Assembly (NCBI GenBank): GCA_900318085.1
Contig: ONJF01000024.1
Coordinates: forward strand, 1 to 45,252
Direction: 5' to 3'
Source: an uncultured Bacteroidales bacterium
GTDB lineage: Bacteria; Bacteroidota; Bacteroidia; Bacteroidales; F082
DNA: 45,252 nt
The notes beneath the pieces are model-generated. The model saw nothing but the letters and a program-made list of their open reading frames with translations. It did no database searches and had not been told where the DNA came from. This document shows, one piece after another, positions 32,902 through 41,185 of this stretch (the first letter of the stretch is position 1; every line of letters begins with the position of its first letter). The translations under genes and the position numbers were made by a program.

Positions 32902-34605
32902 TCATTCCCTCAGCACTTTCCGTGTGAGGCACACTTCCGCATTGCGGATTCTCAGCATGTACATCCCTTTGGGCAAGTCGCCCATCTCCATCCAACTGCC
33001 TTTGCCGCTGAAGGTCTTTGTGGCCACCACCTGGCCGCTCATGTTGATGAGTTCCATTTCCGTAGCCTCGGCCTCGTTGGGCAGCAGTACGCAAACCGTG
33101 TTGTTCGTGGGGTTGGGATAAACCTCCACCGCAGCCTCTTCCTTTGGCATTGGTCGTTCCGGCACCTGCAATGTGGTGTAGTCCACCGTGTCGGTGATGT
33201 GGAGAATCCAATAATCCCAATTCATGACAGTAGGGGTTGGGGTGTAAGAGAATGCGCAGTTAGAACAGCTCACATCTCCGCTGGAGCCGTTTGGGGGACA
33301 TATCAGCTCGCCCACGATGGTATATTCCCTATCGTTGTGTTGGATGACCTCCCTAAATCTTGTATAGCCCCCATTCTTACCTAAGCAGCGTTCCCAAAGA
33401 AGATTGCCATTGGCATCAATGCGAAACACCCATCCCACGCCATCGTTAAGATCTCCCAAATTTAGGTGCGCCGCACTGGCCACATCACCATTATTGGATT
33501 GCGTTGTTCCAAACGCCATGAAGCCGCCATCTTCCAAAGGAAACACTCTCGTCATACCTTCGTGGGAGCTTCCACCATAGCACTTGCTCCAAACGACATT
33601 GCGGTCTAAATCCAAGCGCAACAGCCAAATGTCGTCGCATGGAAAACCTCCTCCGTAATATCCCGGATGCCATCCTGCACCTTGCAAATTGCCGTCCGTG
33701 CAGTTCGCAGTCCCCATGCCGATATAACCGTCTTCAAGGTCAATAAACCTCCATATTCCAGCCTCTTTTCCATTACATCCATAACATTCCTGCCATTCTA
33801 TTCCTCCAACGGAATCCAGTTTGATGAACGTGGCATTGCTGTTCATGGGAGGATCATAACACGGGGCAAGATTTCCGTAAGGCCCCAAAGTGTTATTGTA
33901 CATAGAGACATAATAACCGCCTTTGTCGCTTCTGTCAACCCTATCCAAAAAATCCGCCCCTTCTGTTCCAAGAGTGGTTTCCCATGTCATGTTCCCCAGA
34001 CTATCCATTGCCACCATCCAACCATCCACGCCGCCATAATGGTGGCTGATGTCACACCCTCCAGAAGTATAGTTCGCGAAAGCAAGCACACCGCCGTCAT
34101 AAGTCAATTCCCCACCGCCTGGTTCGAAATAATACTCGTGTTCGTTGCCAAAACAACTGCTCCAAATCTCCTCTCCGTCGGAATTGATTTTGATCACTCT
34201 CAGATTGCGCCTAACATATCCGCAAATGTCACACGCCGCTCCTCCGACCAAATAATACTCTTTTTTTTCACTGTTTTCAACCTTCAGGATATCTTTGATT
34301 CCTAAATCATAGCACCAACTGTCAATGAGTTCGTAATCGTAGTTGATTTTCACAACCCAAGCATGGTCGTTGCCAGGAACATTGCTGCAATATTCGGGCA
34401 CCAGCCCCGTGCCGCTGCCTGGTTTGTTGGAAGTGCCCGCAAGCAATATGAAGTCATCTTCCATGATGATTCCTCTCCCTCGCACGAGGTCTTCGTCATA
34501 TCCCCCAAAGCATTGCTGCTTGTCGATACGGATTTGGGCTTGCATCGTCACCCCTCCCACCATCAGCAGGAGCACAAGCAGGGTGTAAAGTCTTGGTGTT
34601 TTCAT
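32902..34605 (-). CDS. T9SS-exported large beta-propeller-like protein
   Basis: 567 residues. Signal MKTPRLYTLLVLLLMVGGVTMQA, nearly the same as in the two other propeller genes. The body (about 25-470) has recurring blades of the pattern WV(V/F)(K/R)I(N/D)xDG...LW...CxG, for example VWSKCYGGSSHEGMTRV, LLWERCLGKNGGYTRF and EIWSSCFGNEHEYY; each strand ends in a Cys-x-Gly. This resembles SBBP-type propellers common in Bacteroidota. The tail (VEVYPNPTNNTVCVLLPN to LTRKVLRE) is a T9SS type A domain. A -7 element lies 17 bases upstream. Ligand unknown. Confidence 0.85.
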   Translation of the reverse strand: MKTPRLYTLLVLLLMVGGVTMQAQIRIDKQQCFGGYDEDLVRGRGIIMEDDFILLAGTSNKPGSGTGLVPEYCSNVPGNDHAWVVKINYDYELIDSWCYDLGIKDILKVENSEKKEYYLVGGAACDICGYVRRNLRVIKINSDGEEIWSSCFGNEHEYYFEPGGGELTYDGGVLAFANYTSGGCDISHHYGGVDGWMVAMDSLGNMTWETTLGTEGADFLDRVDRSDKGGYYVSMYNNTLGPYGNLAPCYDPPMNSNATFIKLDSVGGIEWQECYGCNGKEAGIWRFIDLEDGYIGMGTANCTDGNLQGAGWHPGYYGGGFPCDDIWLLRLDLDRNVVWSKCYGGSSHEGMTRVFPLEDGGFMAFGTTQSNNGDVASAAHLNLGDLNDGVGWVFRIDANGNLLWERCLGKNGGYTRFREVIQHNDREYTIVGELICPPNGSSGDVSCSNCAFSYTPTPTVMNWDYWILHITDTVDYTTLQVPERPMPKEEAAVEVYPNPTNNTVCVLLPNEAEATEMELINMSGQVVATKTFSGKGSWMEMGDLPKGMYMLRIRNAEVCLTRKVLRE

Positions 34606-34622
34606 TGCTTTATAGTTTTATG

Positions 34623-34630
34623 CAAAACTA
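34623..34630 (-). promoter_or_regulatory. -7 element for the 567-residue propeller gene
   Basis: TAGTTTTG on the minus strand, 17 bases before the ATG; a TTG lies 22 bases further upstream. Confidence 0.6.
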
Positions 34631-34723
34631 TAACAAAAAACCGTCAAAAAAACAATCAAAACGCCCAATTCATATTTTTCTCAAAAAGTGCTTTTGAAAA
34701 TCAACGAGTTAGAAGCCCGCAAT

Positions 34724-36571
34724 TCAGATTTTTCCTTCTGCAAGAAGTGCAGAAATTGGGTCGGAACCAGCCTTTTTGTTGAGGTTGGAGCGGTATTTTA
34801 AGGTCGTTCCCTCGGTGTATCCCGTCAGGTTGGCTTCCTCCTTTGCACGGAAGTGCAGGAAGTTGAGCACAGCAATCTGTCGCTCCACCTCGTTCAACTC
34901 AGGGTGTGCAGCGGCCAGTTTCTCCAAGGCCTTCGGATAGGCCGCCTCAAACTCGGCCATGATGCGCTCCAAGCGGTTCTCCACCTTCGAGCTGTAAATC
35001 TCGTTCGCCCGCTGCGGTAGCATCGCCCGCGCCTGTTGCAAGGCATCGTCCGCTTGCGTCTGCAATTGCTGCAGCGCGTCATCCACTGTCTGAAGCTGCT
35101 GCAAGGCATCATCCACCCGCGTCTGAAGCTGTTGCTTCTCCACGTTCAAGGTCTGCGTCTCAGCCTCATGTTCCTTTCTCCGCTTGGCCATCCACCACCA
35201 CAGCCCAAGCCCCAAAACCAGCAGCACCACCATAGCCGTCACCACACCCCGCACCAAGCGTCGCCGTGCCGCCAACTGTTCGGCTTGCCGTCTCTCAGCC
35301 TCAGCCTTCTCCTGTTCCCACTGCAAATACTGCTGGAATAGGTCGTTAAGCTGCGATACTTGCGCGTTACTTTCCCCTTGCGAAACGCTATTCTCGGCAA
35401 GGTACACCGCAAATTGTGCAGCCTTCACCGTGTCACCTTTGCTTTGGTAAATCTCGTGCAAATAAGAAGCGGCAACCCTTTGCTTAACAGCATTGTCCTT
35501 GTTCTCAAACATAGGTACCAGATAAACCAATGCCGAGTCGTTTAGGCCTTTGTCCATATAGATTGCGCCAATAGCGAGATAACGTGTCAGCCTTTCGCTT
35601 TCGTCAGCAGCTTGTGCCATCATACATTTCAAGTCTTGTATAAACGATTCGCCATCCTCCTCTGTTTCATATTTGAGTAGTGCATATTGCGAAACCACAT
35701 CCCTATAAACTAAATTGTTCGTGTCGGGCAACAAGCGCAAAGCCTCATCGAAACAATACGCCGCGCTGTCATATAGGTTCAGCTTGCTATACTGTCTTCC
35801 CAAAAACTCCAGCGATCTGCAATAAAAAAGTTGAGGAACAGGCTCAATCCTTTTGTAAGCAAGAGCTTTCTTGCAGCAAACAATGGCGGGTTCCTGCATA
35901 AACTGGTCCGAAAACAACTCCGCAAGCCGGCAATAGGTCAAATCCATAAACCGAGGCAGGTGCTCAACCTGTAGAGACGCAACATCTTGCGTCTCAATCC
36001 CCGGGAAATGCGTCTCCACCACCTCCAACGCCTTCAGATACTCCCCGCAAGCCGCCACCACGCTATCCCGTTCATAGAACCCCACGCCATTCATATAATG
36101 GGCGCGGGCCGCAAGGAAAACGATATTGTCGTTTCGTGTCGGAGATAGCGGGTCTGCACCCGCTATGAGGCTTTTGGGAGTAGGGGTGTCGTTCGGGGTG
36201 AAGTTTAGGCTGTCGAAATATGCCACCGCCTTCAGCAGCTCCTTCCTGTTGCTCTGCTTATAGTAATTCTTATAAAGCAGCTCCGCAATCAGCACCTGGC
36301 AATAATGCCCCTCAAACACATCCAAGCTATCCGCCTCGAGGCTTGCGGCAAACTCCATCATCACCGCAAAAGCGCTGTCGGGCTGGTGCCACATCAGGGT
36401 GTCGATTTGAGATAATGCTAAGGTCGGCCCTTCGACCCTTCGAGGGGCCTCAGGGACCGCAGGCTCAGGGACCTCAGCTGGTTTGGAGCAAGCCACCAGC
36501 ATGGCCAGCCCAACCAAAAAGCTCACTATGTGCAAACACCTTTTCACGCGGCAAAAATACTCAAAATCCAT
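34724..36571 (-). CDS. Membrane-anchored TPR protein with C-terminal HTH-like domain
   Basis: 615 residues as drawn. The N-terminus has a lipoprotein-like signal (FLVGLAMLVAC, Cys near 28), then a Pro/Glu-rich stretch VPEPAVPEAPRRVEGP encoded by a palindromic repeat, then TPR-like helices (about 50-400), one membrane span (about 440-460, VTAMVVLLVLGLGLWWWM), a coiled coil with three near-identical DDALQQLQT units (about 485-520) and a final domain (about 550-610) reading LNEVERQIAVLNFLHFRAKE then TEGTTLKYRSNLNKK, which resembles the LuxR-type HTH of Bacteroidota TPR regulators. Thus a periplasmic TPR sensor may be linked to cytoplasmic DNA binding; being both lipoprotein and membrane-spanning would be odd, so the signal may be a plain anchor. 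A promoter at 36552-36584 suggests the real start is the GTG at 36547. Confidence 0.7.
   Translation of the reverse strand: MDFEYFCRVKRCLHIVSFLVGLAMLVACSKPAEVPEPAVPEAPRRVEGPTLALSQIDTLMWHQPDSAFAVMMEFAASLEADSLDVFEGHYCQVLIAELLYKNYYKQSNRKELLKAVAYFDSLNFTPNDTPTPKSLIAGADPLSPTRNDNIVFLAARAHYMNGVGFYERDSVVAACGEYLKALEVVETHFPGIETQDVASLQVEHLPRFMDLTYCRLAELFSDQFMQEPAIVCCKKALAYKRIEPVPQLFYCRSLEFLGRQYSKLNLYDSAAYCFDEALRLLPDTNNLVYRDVVSQYALLKYETEEDGESFIQDLKCMMAQAADESERLTRYLAIGAIYMDKGLNDSALVYLVPMFENKDNAVKQRVAASYLHEIYQSKGDTVKAAQFAVYLAENSVSQGESNAQVSQLNDLFQQYLQWEQEKAEAERRQAEQLAARRRLVRGVVTAMVVLLVLGLGLWWWMAKRRKEHEAETQTLNVEKQQLQTRVDDALQQLQTVDDALQQLQTQADDALQQARAMLPQRANEIYSSKVENRLERIMAEFEAAYPKALEKLAAAHPELNEVERQIAVLNFLHFRAKEEANLTGYTEGTTLKYRSNLNKKAGSDPISALLAEGKI
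36425..36476 (-). repeat. In-frame palindromic repeat in the TPR protein N-terminus
   Basis: GGCCCTTCGACCCTTCGAGG followed by GGCCTCAGGGACC and CAGGCTCAGGGACC. Minus-strand translation gives PEPAVPEAPRRVEGP. Same family as 23891-23944 and 43940-44109. Confidence 0.85.
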
Positions 36572-36584
36572 CTAAGCATCCAAA
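36552..36584 (-). promoter_or_regulatory. Promoter overlapping the annotated start of the TPR protein
   Basis: On the minus strand TTTG (36584-36581), 21-base spacer, TATTTTTG (36559-36552). The expected transcription start is close to the GTG at 36547, so the mRNA would have almost no leader. Confidence 0.5.
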
Positions 36585-36690
36585 ATCTTGGGGTCAAACA
36601 AGAATTCATAGATTCCTGTCATGACAATGTTTATTAGCTATTTCTATTGTTTTCATTACGGATTTATGGCAATTTTTCCAAAAATCCGTA

Positions 36691-37602
36691 TTAATATTTC
36701 ACATACTGCTCCAACAAAGGGTTCACCTCCCCTTCTTCCTTGATCAGTTCCTCCAATTGCGCCCAGTTCTTGATCATGCCTCGCTTCTCGCGCTGGTTGA
36801 CGATGCGTTTCACTTGCTCGTAGTTGAGGTAGGGATGATGCACCAAGGTCTTGAAATCGGCTCGGTTGACGTCGACTTTCCGTATCTCAACCGCAGCTAG
36901 GTTGATATAGGGTTGAATGGCAGCAAAACGCGCATCGTCCATGCCCTTCACGTCGCGGAGCTGCTCCTTGTCGATGAAGCCGCCCAACTTCTCGCGGAAC
37001 TCAATGATGCGCACCGCCGTGTAAGGCCCAATCTGCGGTAACTCCACCAAAGTTGTCGAGTCCACCGTGTTCAAGTCTACGATGGGGATGGCTTTCTTTT
37101 CAGTAGGTGCGGTCGTTGAGCCCGTCGAAACGCCGCTTTTAGCAGAAGTTTTAGTATTTTTCCCTCTTGAAACCTCCGGCAACACAATAAAAGGCTCCAA
37201 CTGTGCAAACTCCTCCTCGCTGATGGTGTAAAGTTTGCCTAAATCGTTTTTTGAATAGAACTTGCCGCCTTTGGCCTTGTAGTTCATGATGTTGCGCACC
37301 TGACGGTCGGTGAGACCCATCTGAAGCCATTCTTCTTCCGTGAGGGTATTGGGATTGAAGGGAAAAGGATGCAACTCCGCCACCTCTTGGGACTTCTCGG
37401 CTTGTTGCTGCTGTTGCAACTCGATGGCCGCCTGACGCAAGGCCAACAAAGAGTCCAGATTGTGCAAGGATTCATCAGTCAGCGACTTGCGCGACGGACG
37501 AAACACGCAGGCCAGGATCAAAAGCAGTATCAATGCCAAAATCGTGATGATGGCAACACGCTCGCCTTTGCTGAAGGAAAACCATTTGCGCAAGGAATCC
37601 AT
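36691..37602 (-). CDS. Membrane-anchored helix-hairpin-helix protein (ComEA-like)
   Basis: 303 residues. One N-terminal membrane segment (about 16-35, AIITILALILLLILACVF), a Gln-rich helix, then three HhH-like units: about 85-135 (FNPNTLTEEEWLQMGLTDRQ), about 175-235 (DLNTVDSTTLVELPQIGPYT) and about 240-290 (DVNRADFKTLVHHPYLNYEQ). These fold as non-specific DNA-binding modules in ComEA. Between the first and second units the residues KSGVSTGSTTAPTEKK are encoded by the TTCGACGGGCTCAACG repeat (37111-37135). Localisation suggests periplasmic DNA binding, but no other competence gene is nearby. Confidence 0.82.
   Translation of the reverse strand: MDSLRKWFSFSKGERVAIITILALILLLILACVFRPSRKSLTDESLHNLDSLLALRQAAIELQQQQQAEKSQEVAELHPFPFNPNTLTEEEWLQMGLTDRQVRNIMNYKAKGGKFYSKNDLGKLYTISEEEFAQLEPFIVLPEVSRGKNTKTSAKSGVSTGSTTAPTEKKAIPIVDLNTVDSTTLVELPQIGPYTAVRIIEFREKLGGFIDKEQLRDVKGMDDARFAAIQPYINLAAVEIRKVDVNRADFKTLVHHPYLNYEQVKRIVNQREKRGMIKNWAQLEELIKEEGEVNPLLEQYVKY
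37111..37135 (-). repeat. In-frame GGTCGTTGAGCCCGTCGAAA repeat
   Basis: GGTCGTTGAGCCCGTCGAAA plus CGCCG; on the minus strand it encodes GVSTGSTT, as the copy at 43942-43966 in dnaX encodes GVSTGSTS. Confidence 0.85.
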
Positions 37603-37620
37603 TTTGAATGTTTATTTACC

Positions 37621-37680
37621 ATGACCACTGACCATGACTGCTTTCACTACCGTTGAAGCGGTCATAGTCAGGGGCCATTG
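37621..37680. repeat. ATGACCACTGACC words forming an imperfect hairpin
   Basis: ATGACCACTGACCATGACTG words; 37629-37647 pairs with 37652-37670 if wobble pairs are allowed (the differences are mostly C/T). It fills the gap between the sodium symporter and the HhH gene. Confidence 0.7.
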
Positions 37681-39033
37681 TCATTTAATCAATCCTCTGA
37701 TGAACACAATCGTGATGGCAATGGGCGCCAGATATCGGATAATAAAGAAGATAACCTTTTTCAACGATGCCTTGATGGTGCCCTCGTTGGTCACCTCCTC
37801 GAAGAACTTGGCCTTGCCCAGTCGCCAACCCACGAAGATGACGATCAACACGCCGCCGAGGGGCAATAGGATGTTGGATGAGACGAAGTCCATGAGGTCG
37901 AAGACTGTCCTGCCGCCAATGACAAAAGGCGTGTTTTCCATCAGACTCAACGAGGCAAAACTACCGATGAATAGCGTGGCCGCACTAGCCAACACCGTCG
38001 ACCACTTGCGGTTGATGTGCAACTCCTCGGAGAGGTAGGCCACCACAACCTCAAGCAGCGAAATGGTCGAAGTCAACGCGGCGATGGCCAACAGCACGAA
38101 GAAGATGATGCAGAAGATATAGCCTCCCGTCATCTGGTTGAAAATCATCGGTATCGTATTGAACACCAACCCCATGCCTGCCGTCGGACGGATGCCAAAC
38201 GAGAATGCAGCCGGAAAGATGACGAGACCCGCCAACAGTGCGATCAAGGTGTCGGCAAGCACCACCGAAAAGGCGGTGGAAGTCAGGTTGTCTTTTTTCT
38301 TGATGTATGAGCCGTAGGTGATGAGCGCCCCCATGCCGAGACTCAAGGAGAAGAAACCTTGTCCCAAAGCACTGATGAGGACATTGCCATCGATTTTGGA
38401 GAAATCCGGACGGAACAGGAACGACAAGCCTTCTTTGGCCCCTGGGAGCGTCACAGAGCGTATGCCCAGCACGATAAGAATGACCAAGAGCAGCGGCATG
38501 AGGATCTTTGCGTATCTCTCAATACCGTTTTGTACCCCTTTGAAGACCACAAAGCCCGTCAGGAAGATGAAGATGGCCTGCCACATCACATTGCGCCAAC
38601 CCATATTGTGGAAGTCGGTAAAGTCTTGCTCCATGGCAGCCAAGTCCTTGCCTTGGAACGAGTTGGTCACCGCTTTGATGATATATTCCAACGTCCAGCC
38701 CGACACGGTGGAATAGAAGGCAAAGATGATGAAGCCGCACAACACGCCCATATAGCCCACAATCGGCCACCCCGACTTGGGTGCGAGTTTCTTGAATGCC
38801 CCGACGGCATTGCTCTGCGAGCGGCGACCGATGACCAACTCCGACAGCATCACGGGGATGCCCAAGAAGATGACCACAGCGAGATAAACCAACAGAAAGG
38901 CCGCGCCGCCGTTGTTGCCCAACTCGCATGGGAAACGGTAGATATTGCCTAATCCGATGGCCGAGCCCGCTGCAGCGGCAATGATGCCTATCTTCGAGCC
39001 AAAGCCATCACGGTTTTTCTTTTCTTCAGCCAT
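37681..39033 (-). CDS. Neurotransmitter:sodium symporter (SNF/NSS) family transporter
   Basis: 450 residues from the ATG at 39033 (MAEEKKNRDG); upstream in-frame codons to 39072 encode repeat sequence and are excluded. About 12 membrane segments as in LeuT/MhsT. The sodium and substrate site in the first, unwound segment is AAAGSAIGLGNIYRFP (about 20-35), and GGAAFLLVYLAVVIFLGIPV follows. The family imports amino acids or related amines with Na+. The Na+ gradient could be supplied by the pyrophosphatase at 5330-7552 (inference). Separated from upp by an inverted GGGACACGGGAC-type array. Confidence 0.92.
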   Translation of the reverse strand: MAEEKKNRDGFGSKIGIIAAAAGSAIGLGNIYRFPCELGNNGGAAFLLVYLAVVIFLGIPVMLSELVIGRRSQSNAVGAFKKLAPKSGWPIVGYMGVLCGFIIFAFYSTVSGWTLEYIIKAVTNSFQGKDLAAMEQDFTDFHNMGWRNVMWQAIFIFLTGFVVFKGVQNGIERYAKILMPLLLVILIVLGIRSVTLPGAKEGLSFLFRPDFSKIDGNVLISALGQGFFSLSLGMGALITYGSYIKKKDNLTSTAFSVVLADTLIALLAGLVIFPAAFSFGIRPTAGMGLVFNTIPMIFNQMTGGYIFCIIFFVLLAIAALTSTISLLEVVVAYLSEELHINRKWSTVLASAATLFIGSFASLSLMENTPFVIGGRTVFDLMDFVSSNILLPLGGVLIVIFVGWRLGKAKFFEEVTNEGTIKASLKKVIFFIIRYLAPIAITIVFIRGLIK

Positions 39034-39049
39034 ATTGTAATTTTTGACT

Positions 39050-39110
39050 CGAGACGCGGGACTTCGGGACACGGGACAGTCTCGTGTCTCGCGTCTCGTA
39101 GTCTCGTGTC
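39050..39110. repeat. GACGCGGGAC / GTCTCGTGTC inverted word array
   Basis: Left half GAGACGCGGGACTTCGGGAC plus ACGGGAC; right half GTCTCGTGTCTCGCGTCTCG plus TAGTCTCGTGTC; the halves are imperfect complements. A second array of the same words lies at 41110-41184. Confidence 0.9.
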
Positions 39111-39115
39111 ATTGT

Positions 39116-39775
39116 TTATCTCTTTTCTCCGTATGCAAGGTCGCCCACATCACCCATGCCTGGGACCACGTAAGCGCGGGCCGTCAGTTCTTCATCGACG
39201 CTACCGACCCAAATGGTAACTGGCTGGCGCGACATGGTACGCTTCACATAATCAAGACCGTCTTGCGAGGCCACCGCCACAGCGATATGGATCTGTTTGG
39301 GTTCCTCTTCCTCCATCAGGCCCCGCAGGGTCTTCACGATAGACTCACCCGTGGCCAGCAGCGGGTCGCAGAGGATAAGGATACGGTCTTCAAGACTGGG
39401 CGAAGAATAATACTCCACGCGGATTTCCGAGTCCTCCTCGTTCTTGTCGTATTTGCGGTAGGCCGCAATGAATGCACTGTCGGCATGGTCGAACATGTTG
39501 AGCATCCCGTTATGGAACGGCAAGCCTGCCCTCAAGATGGTGGCAACGACAGGCTGTTCGCGCATCGTACGAATCTCCTTGATGCCCAATGGGGTTTGCA
39601 CCTCTTCATCGTCATAGTCGAATGTCTTACTGATTTCGTAGGCCATGATCTCGCCGATGCGTTCAAGGTTGCGACGGAAGCGCATGCGGTCTTGTTGGAT
39701 GGTGGCATCGCGCAGTTCAGCCATGATCTGGTTGAACACGCTGTCGGTTTTTTCAAGGTTGTGGATCGTAATCAT
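39116..39775 (-). CDS. upp: Uracil phosphoribosyltransferase
   Basis: 219 residues from the ATG at 39775 (MITIHNLEKT); ATG 39787 (MPTS) is possible, and the longer frame to 39874 is excluded by the -7 element at 39802-39809. It makes UMP from uracil and PRPP. The PRPP site is ILILCDPLLATGESIVKTL (about 137-155); VATILRAGLPFHNGM (about 79-93) is the loop that binds pyrophosphate; the uracil-binding C-terminus is YVVPGMGDVGDLAYGEKR. The usual length is about 208-220. Its role complements the nucleoside permease and thyA/folA of the first half of the window. Confidence 0.93.
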   Translation of the reverse strand: MITIHNLEKTDSVFNQIMAELRDATIQQDRMRFRRNLERIGEIMAYEISKTFDYDDEEVQTPLGIKEIRTMREQPVVATILRAGLPFHNGMLNMFDHADSAFIAAYRKYDKNEEDSEIRVEYYSSPSLEDRILILCDPLLATGESIVKTLRGLMEEEEPKQIHIAVAVASQDGLDYVKRTMSRQPVTIWVGSVDEELTARAYVVPGMGDVGDLAYGEKR

Positions 39776-39801
39776 AGATGTTGGCATTTTTCTTCTTGCC
39801 A

Positions 39802-39809
39802 CAAAAATA
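39802..39809 (-). promoter_or_regulatory. -7 element for upp
   Basis: TATTTTTG on the minus strand, 26 bases before the ATG at 39775; part of a divergent pair with 39883-39890. Confidence 0.65.
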
Positions 39810-39882
39810 GGGAAAAGAAACGAATCCCATGCAAATCTCGAAGTTTTTTTTTCAGAGAACCTGCCACAAATCAAAAAATACT

Positions 39883-39890
39883 TATTTTTG
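39883..39890 (+). promoter_or_regulatory. -7 element for the small acidic protein gene
   Basis: TATTTTTG on the plus strand, 45 bases before the ATG at 39936; an AAAGGAAC stretch at 39923-39930 could act as a weak ribosome site. Confidence 0.6.
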
Positions 39891-39935
39891 CCATGAAATA
39901 CTTCATGTAAAACTAATTAACGAAAGGAACACACC

Positions 39936-40163
39936 ATGGCAGATGAACTGAAAGACAAATGGAAGAAAGTCGGCAAGGACTGGGCCGCATTAGGAACAGA
40001 TTTGGGCAAATCGATTGTTAGTTCGATCAAGACCGGAGTGACCGCTGCCACCGAATGGGCCAGCAAAGACGATGAGCCCAAGGACAAGGCGGAAGAAGAG
40101 CCCAAAGCCGAAGAAGCCAAGGCAGAGGAGCCTAAAGACGAAGCGCCCAAGGCGGAGGAATAA
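39936..40163 (+). CDS. Small acidic Lys/Glu/Ala-rich protein
   Basis: 75 residues with no signal peptide. Residues 1-40 can form an amphipathic helix (ADELKDKWKKVGKDWAALGT); residues 45-75 are a tract of imperfect EEPKAEEAKAEEPKDEAPK repeats, probably disordered. It has its own promoter element and a spaced ATG, so it is likely real, although it matches no family I know. It converges on the GNAT-like gene with 8 bases between stops and no terminator. Confidence 0.65.
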   Translation: MADELKDKWKKVGKDWAALGTDLGKSIVSSIKTGVTAATEWASKDDEPKDKAEEEPKAEEAKAEEPKDEAPKAEE

Positions 40164-40171
40164 TCACGAGC

Positions 40172-41098
40172 TCACAGCTTTTTCCATACTTTCAATAGGG
40201 CTTTCCCTATCGGTGACAGATTGTTGAAAGTATAGGAAGGATATTGCACTTCCCGGCCGCCAAAGCCAAGATAGAAACGTGCCAAGTTGTCGTCGTCGGA
40301 TCCTTCAAAATCGAAGGTGACGGACTGCTTGGCATGTTTTTGTATCACCTGGTCCAAGAGATAGGTCATGGCTTGGCGTTGCTTGCCTTCCTCGGTAAGG
40401 CCCGAGAACAGGAAGGTTATCCGCCTTTCGGTTTTCATGAAGATGGCGGCACAAAGCAACAGCCCCACTCCTTTTTCGGTCACGCCTAAAACACAGGCGG
40501 CGTCGTGACTGATGGCAGCTTGGGTCAGATCGACCAAACGGGCATATTCCGCGTCACCCCACTTCCCTATCATCGCCCCACGGTTGTCGCGAAACAGGGC
40601 AATCACATCGTTGGCATCCACCGTATCCACAAGCTGAAGGTTGCCGTTCTCGGCCTTCGCCAAATTACGCTTCGTGTTTTGATGATATTGGGAATGTATG
40701 GCCTCATACTCTTGGTTCAAATCGAGCAGCACATTCCGATGATATTCAACACCTTCATAACCTTCAGCAAAGACATTGCCTTCGTTCAATCTGATTTCAG
40801 CGAAACGGTATTTCGAAGGAATGGCTTTCAGGAAAGCCTCCGTTGTTTCAGCGGTCAATGACTTGGAAAACACGCCCAACTGCTGCACAAAAAAAGGCTG
40901 AAACAGATAGTTCACGCCAAACTTCTTCCCGCCCGTCAAAGGCATCACCGACTGGTAGTCATCTTCGACAAGGGCTTCCCAACCCGGATGGACGATGTCG
41001 AGATACCAAGAATAGGCATAGATGTTGCCGCACTCGGCGATGAGGGCGTCCCATTTGGGTTTGTCGATGGCGTTATGTTCGAGATAGGTAATCATCAT
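40172..41098 (-). CDS. GNAT/FemAB-like acyltransferase
   Basis: 308 residues from the ATG at 41098 (MMITYLEHNAID; ATG 41095 is equally possible); the open frame to 41143 lies in a repeat array. The N-half has AYSWYLDIVHPGWEALV and a GGKKFGVNYLFQPFFVQQLG segment; the C-half has YHQNTKRNLAKAENGNLQL and FLFSGLTEEGKQRQAMTYLL, which fits the tandem-GNAT fold of FemAB-type enzymes, with DFEGSDDDNLARFYLGFGG near the end as is common in these proteins. The acceptor is unknown. It follows the polysaccharide deacetylase, so envelope glycan modification is a reasonable guess. Confidence 0.72.
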   Translation of the reverse strand: MMITYLEHNAIDKPKWDALIAECGNIYAYSWYLDIVHPGWEALVEDDYQSVMPLTGGKKFGVNYLFQPFFVQQLGVFSKSLTAETTEAFLKAIPSKYRFAEIRLNEGNVFAEGYEGVEYHRNVLLDLNQEYEAIHSQYHQNTKRNLAKAENGNLQLVDTVDANDVIALFRDNRGAMIGKWGDAEYARLVDLTQAAISHDAACVLGVTEKGVGLLLCAAIFMKTERRITFLFSGLTEEGKQRQAMTYLLDQVIQKHAKQSVTFDFEGSDDDNLARFYLGFGGREVQYPSYTFNNLSPIGKALLKVWKKL

Positions 41099-41109
41099 AA
41101 ATGTAATTT

Positions 41110-41184
41110 GACGCGGGACTGCGGGACACGGGACACGGGACATGGTCCATCGTCTCGTGTCTCGCGTCTCAAAGTCTCGTGTCT
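41110..41184. repeat. Second GGGACACGGGAC / GTCTCGTGTC inverted word array
   Basis: GACGCGGGACTGCGGGACAC, GGGACACGGGACATGGTCC, then GTCTCGTGTCTCGCGTCTCA and AGTCTCGTGTC. It fills the gap between the deacetylase and GNAT-like genes. Confidence 0.9.
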
Positions 41185-41185
41185 A

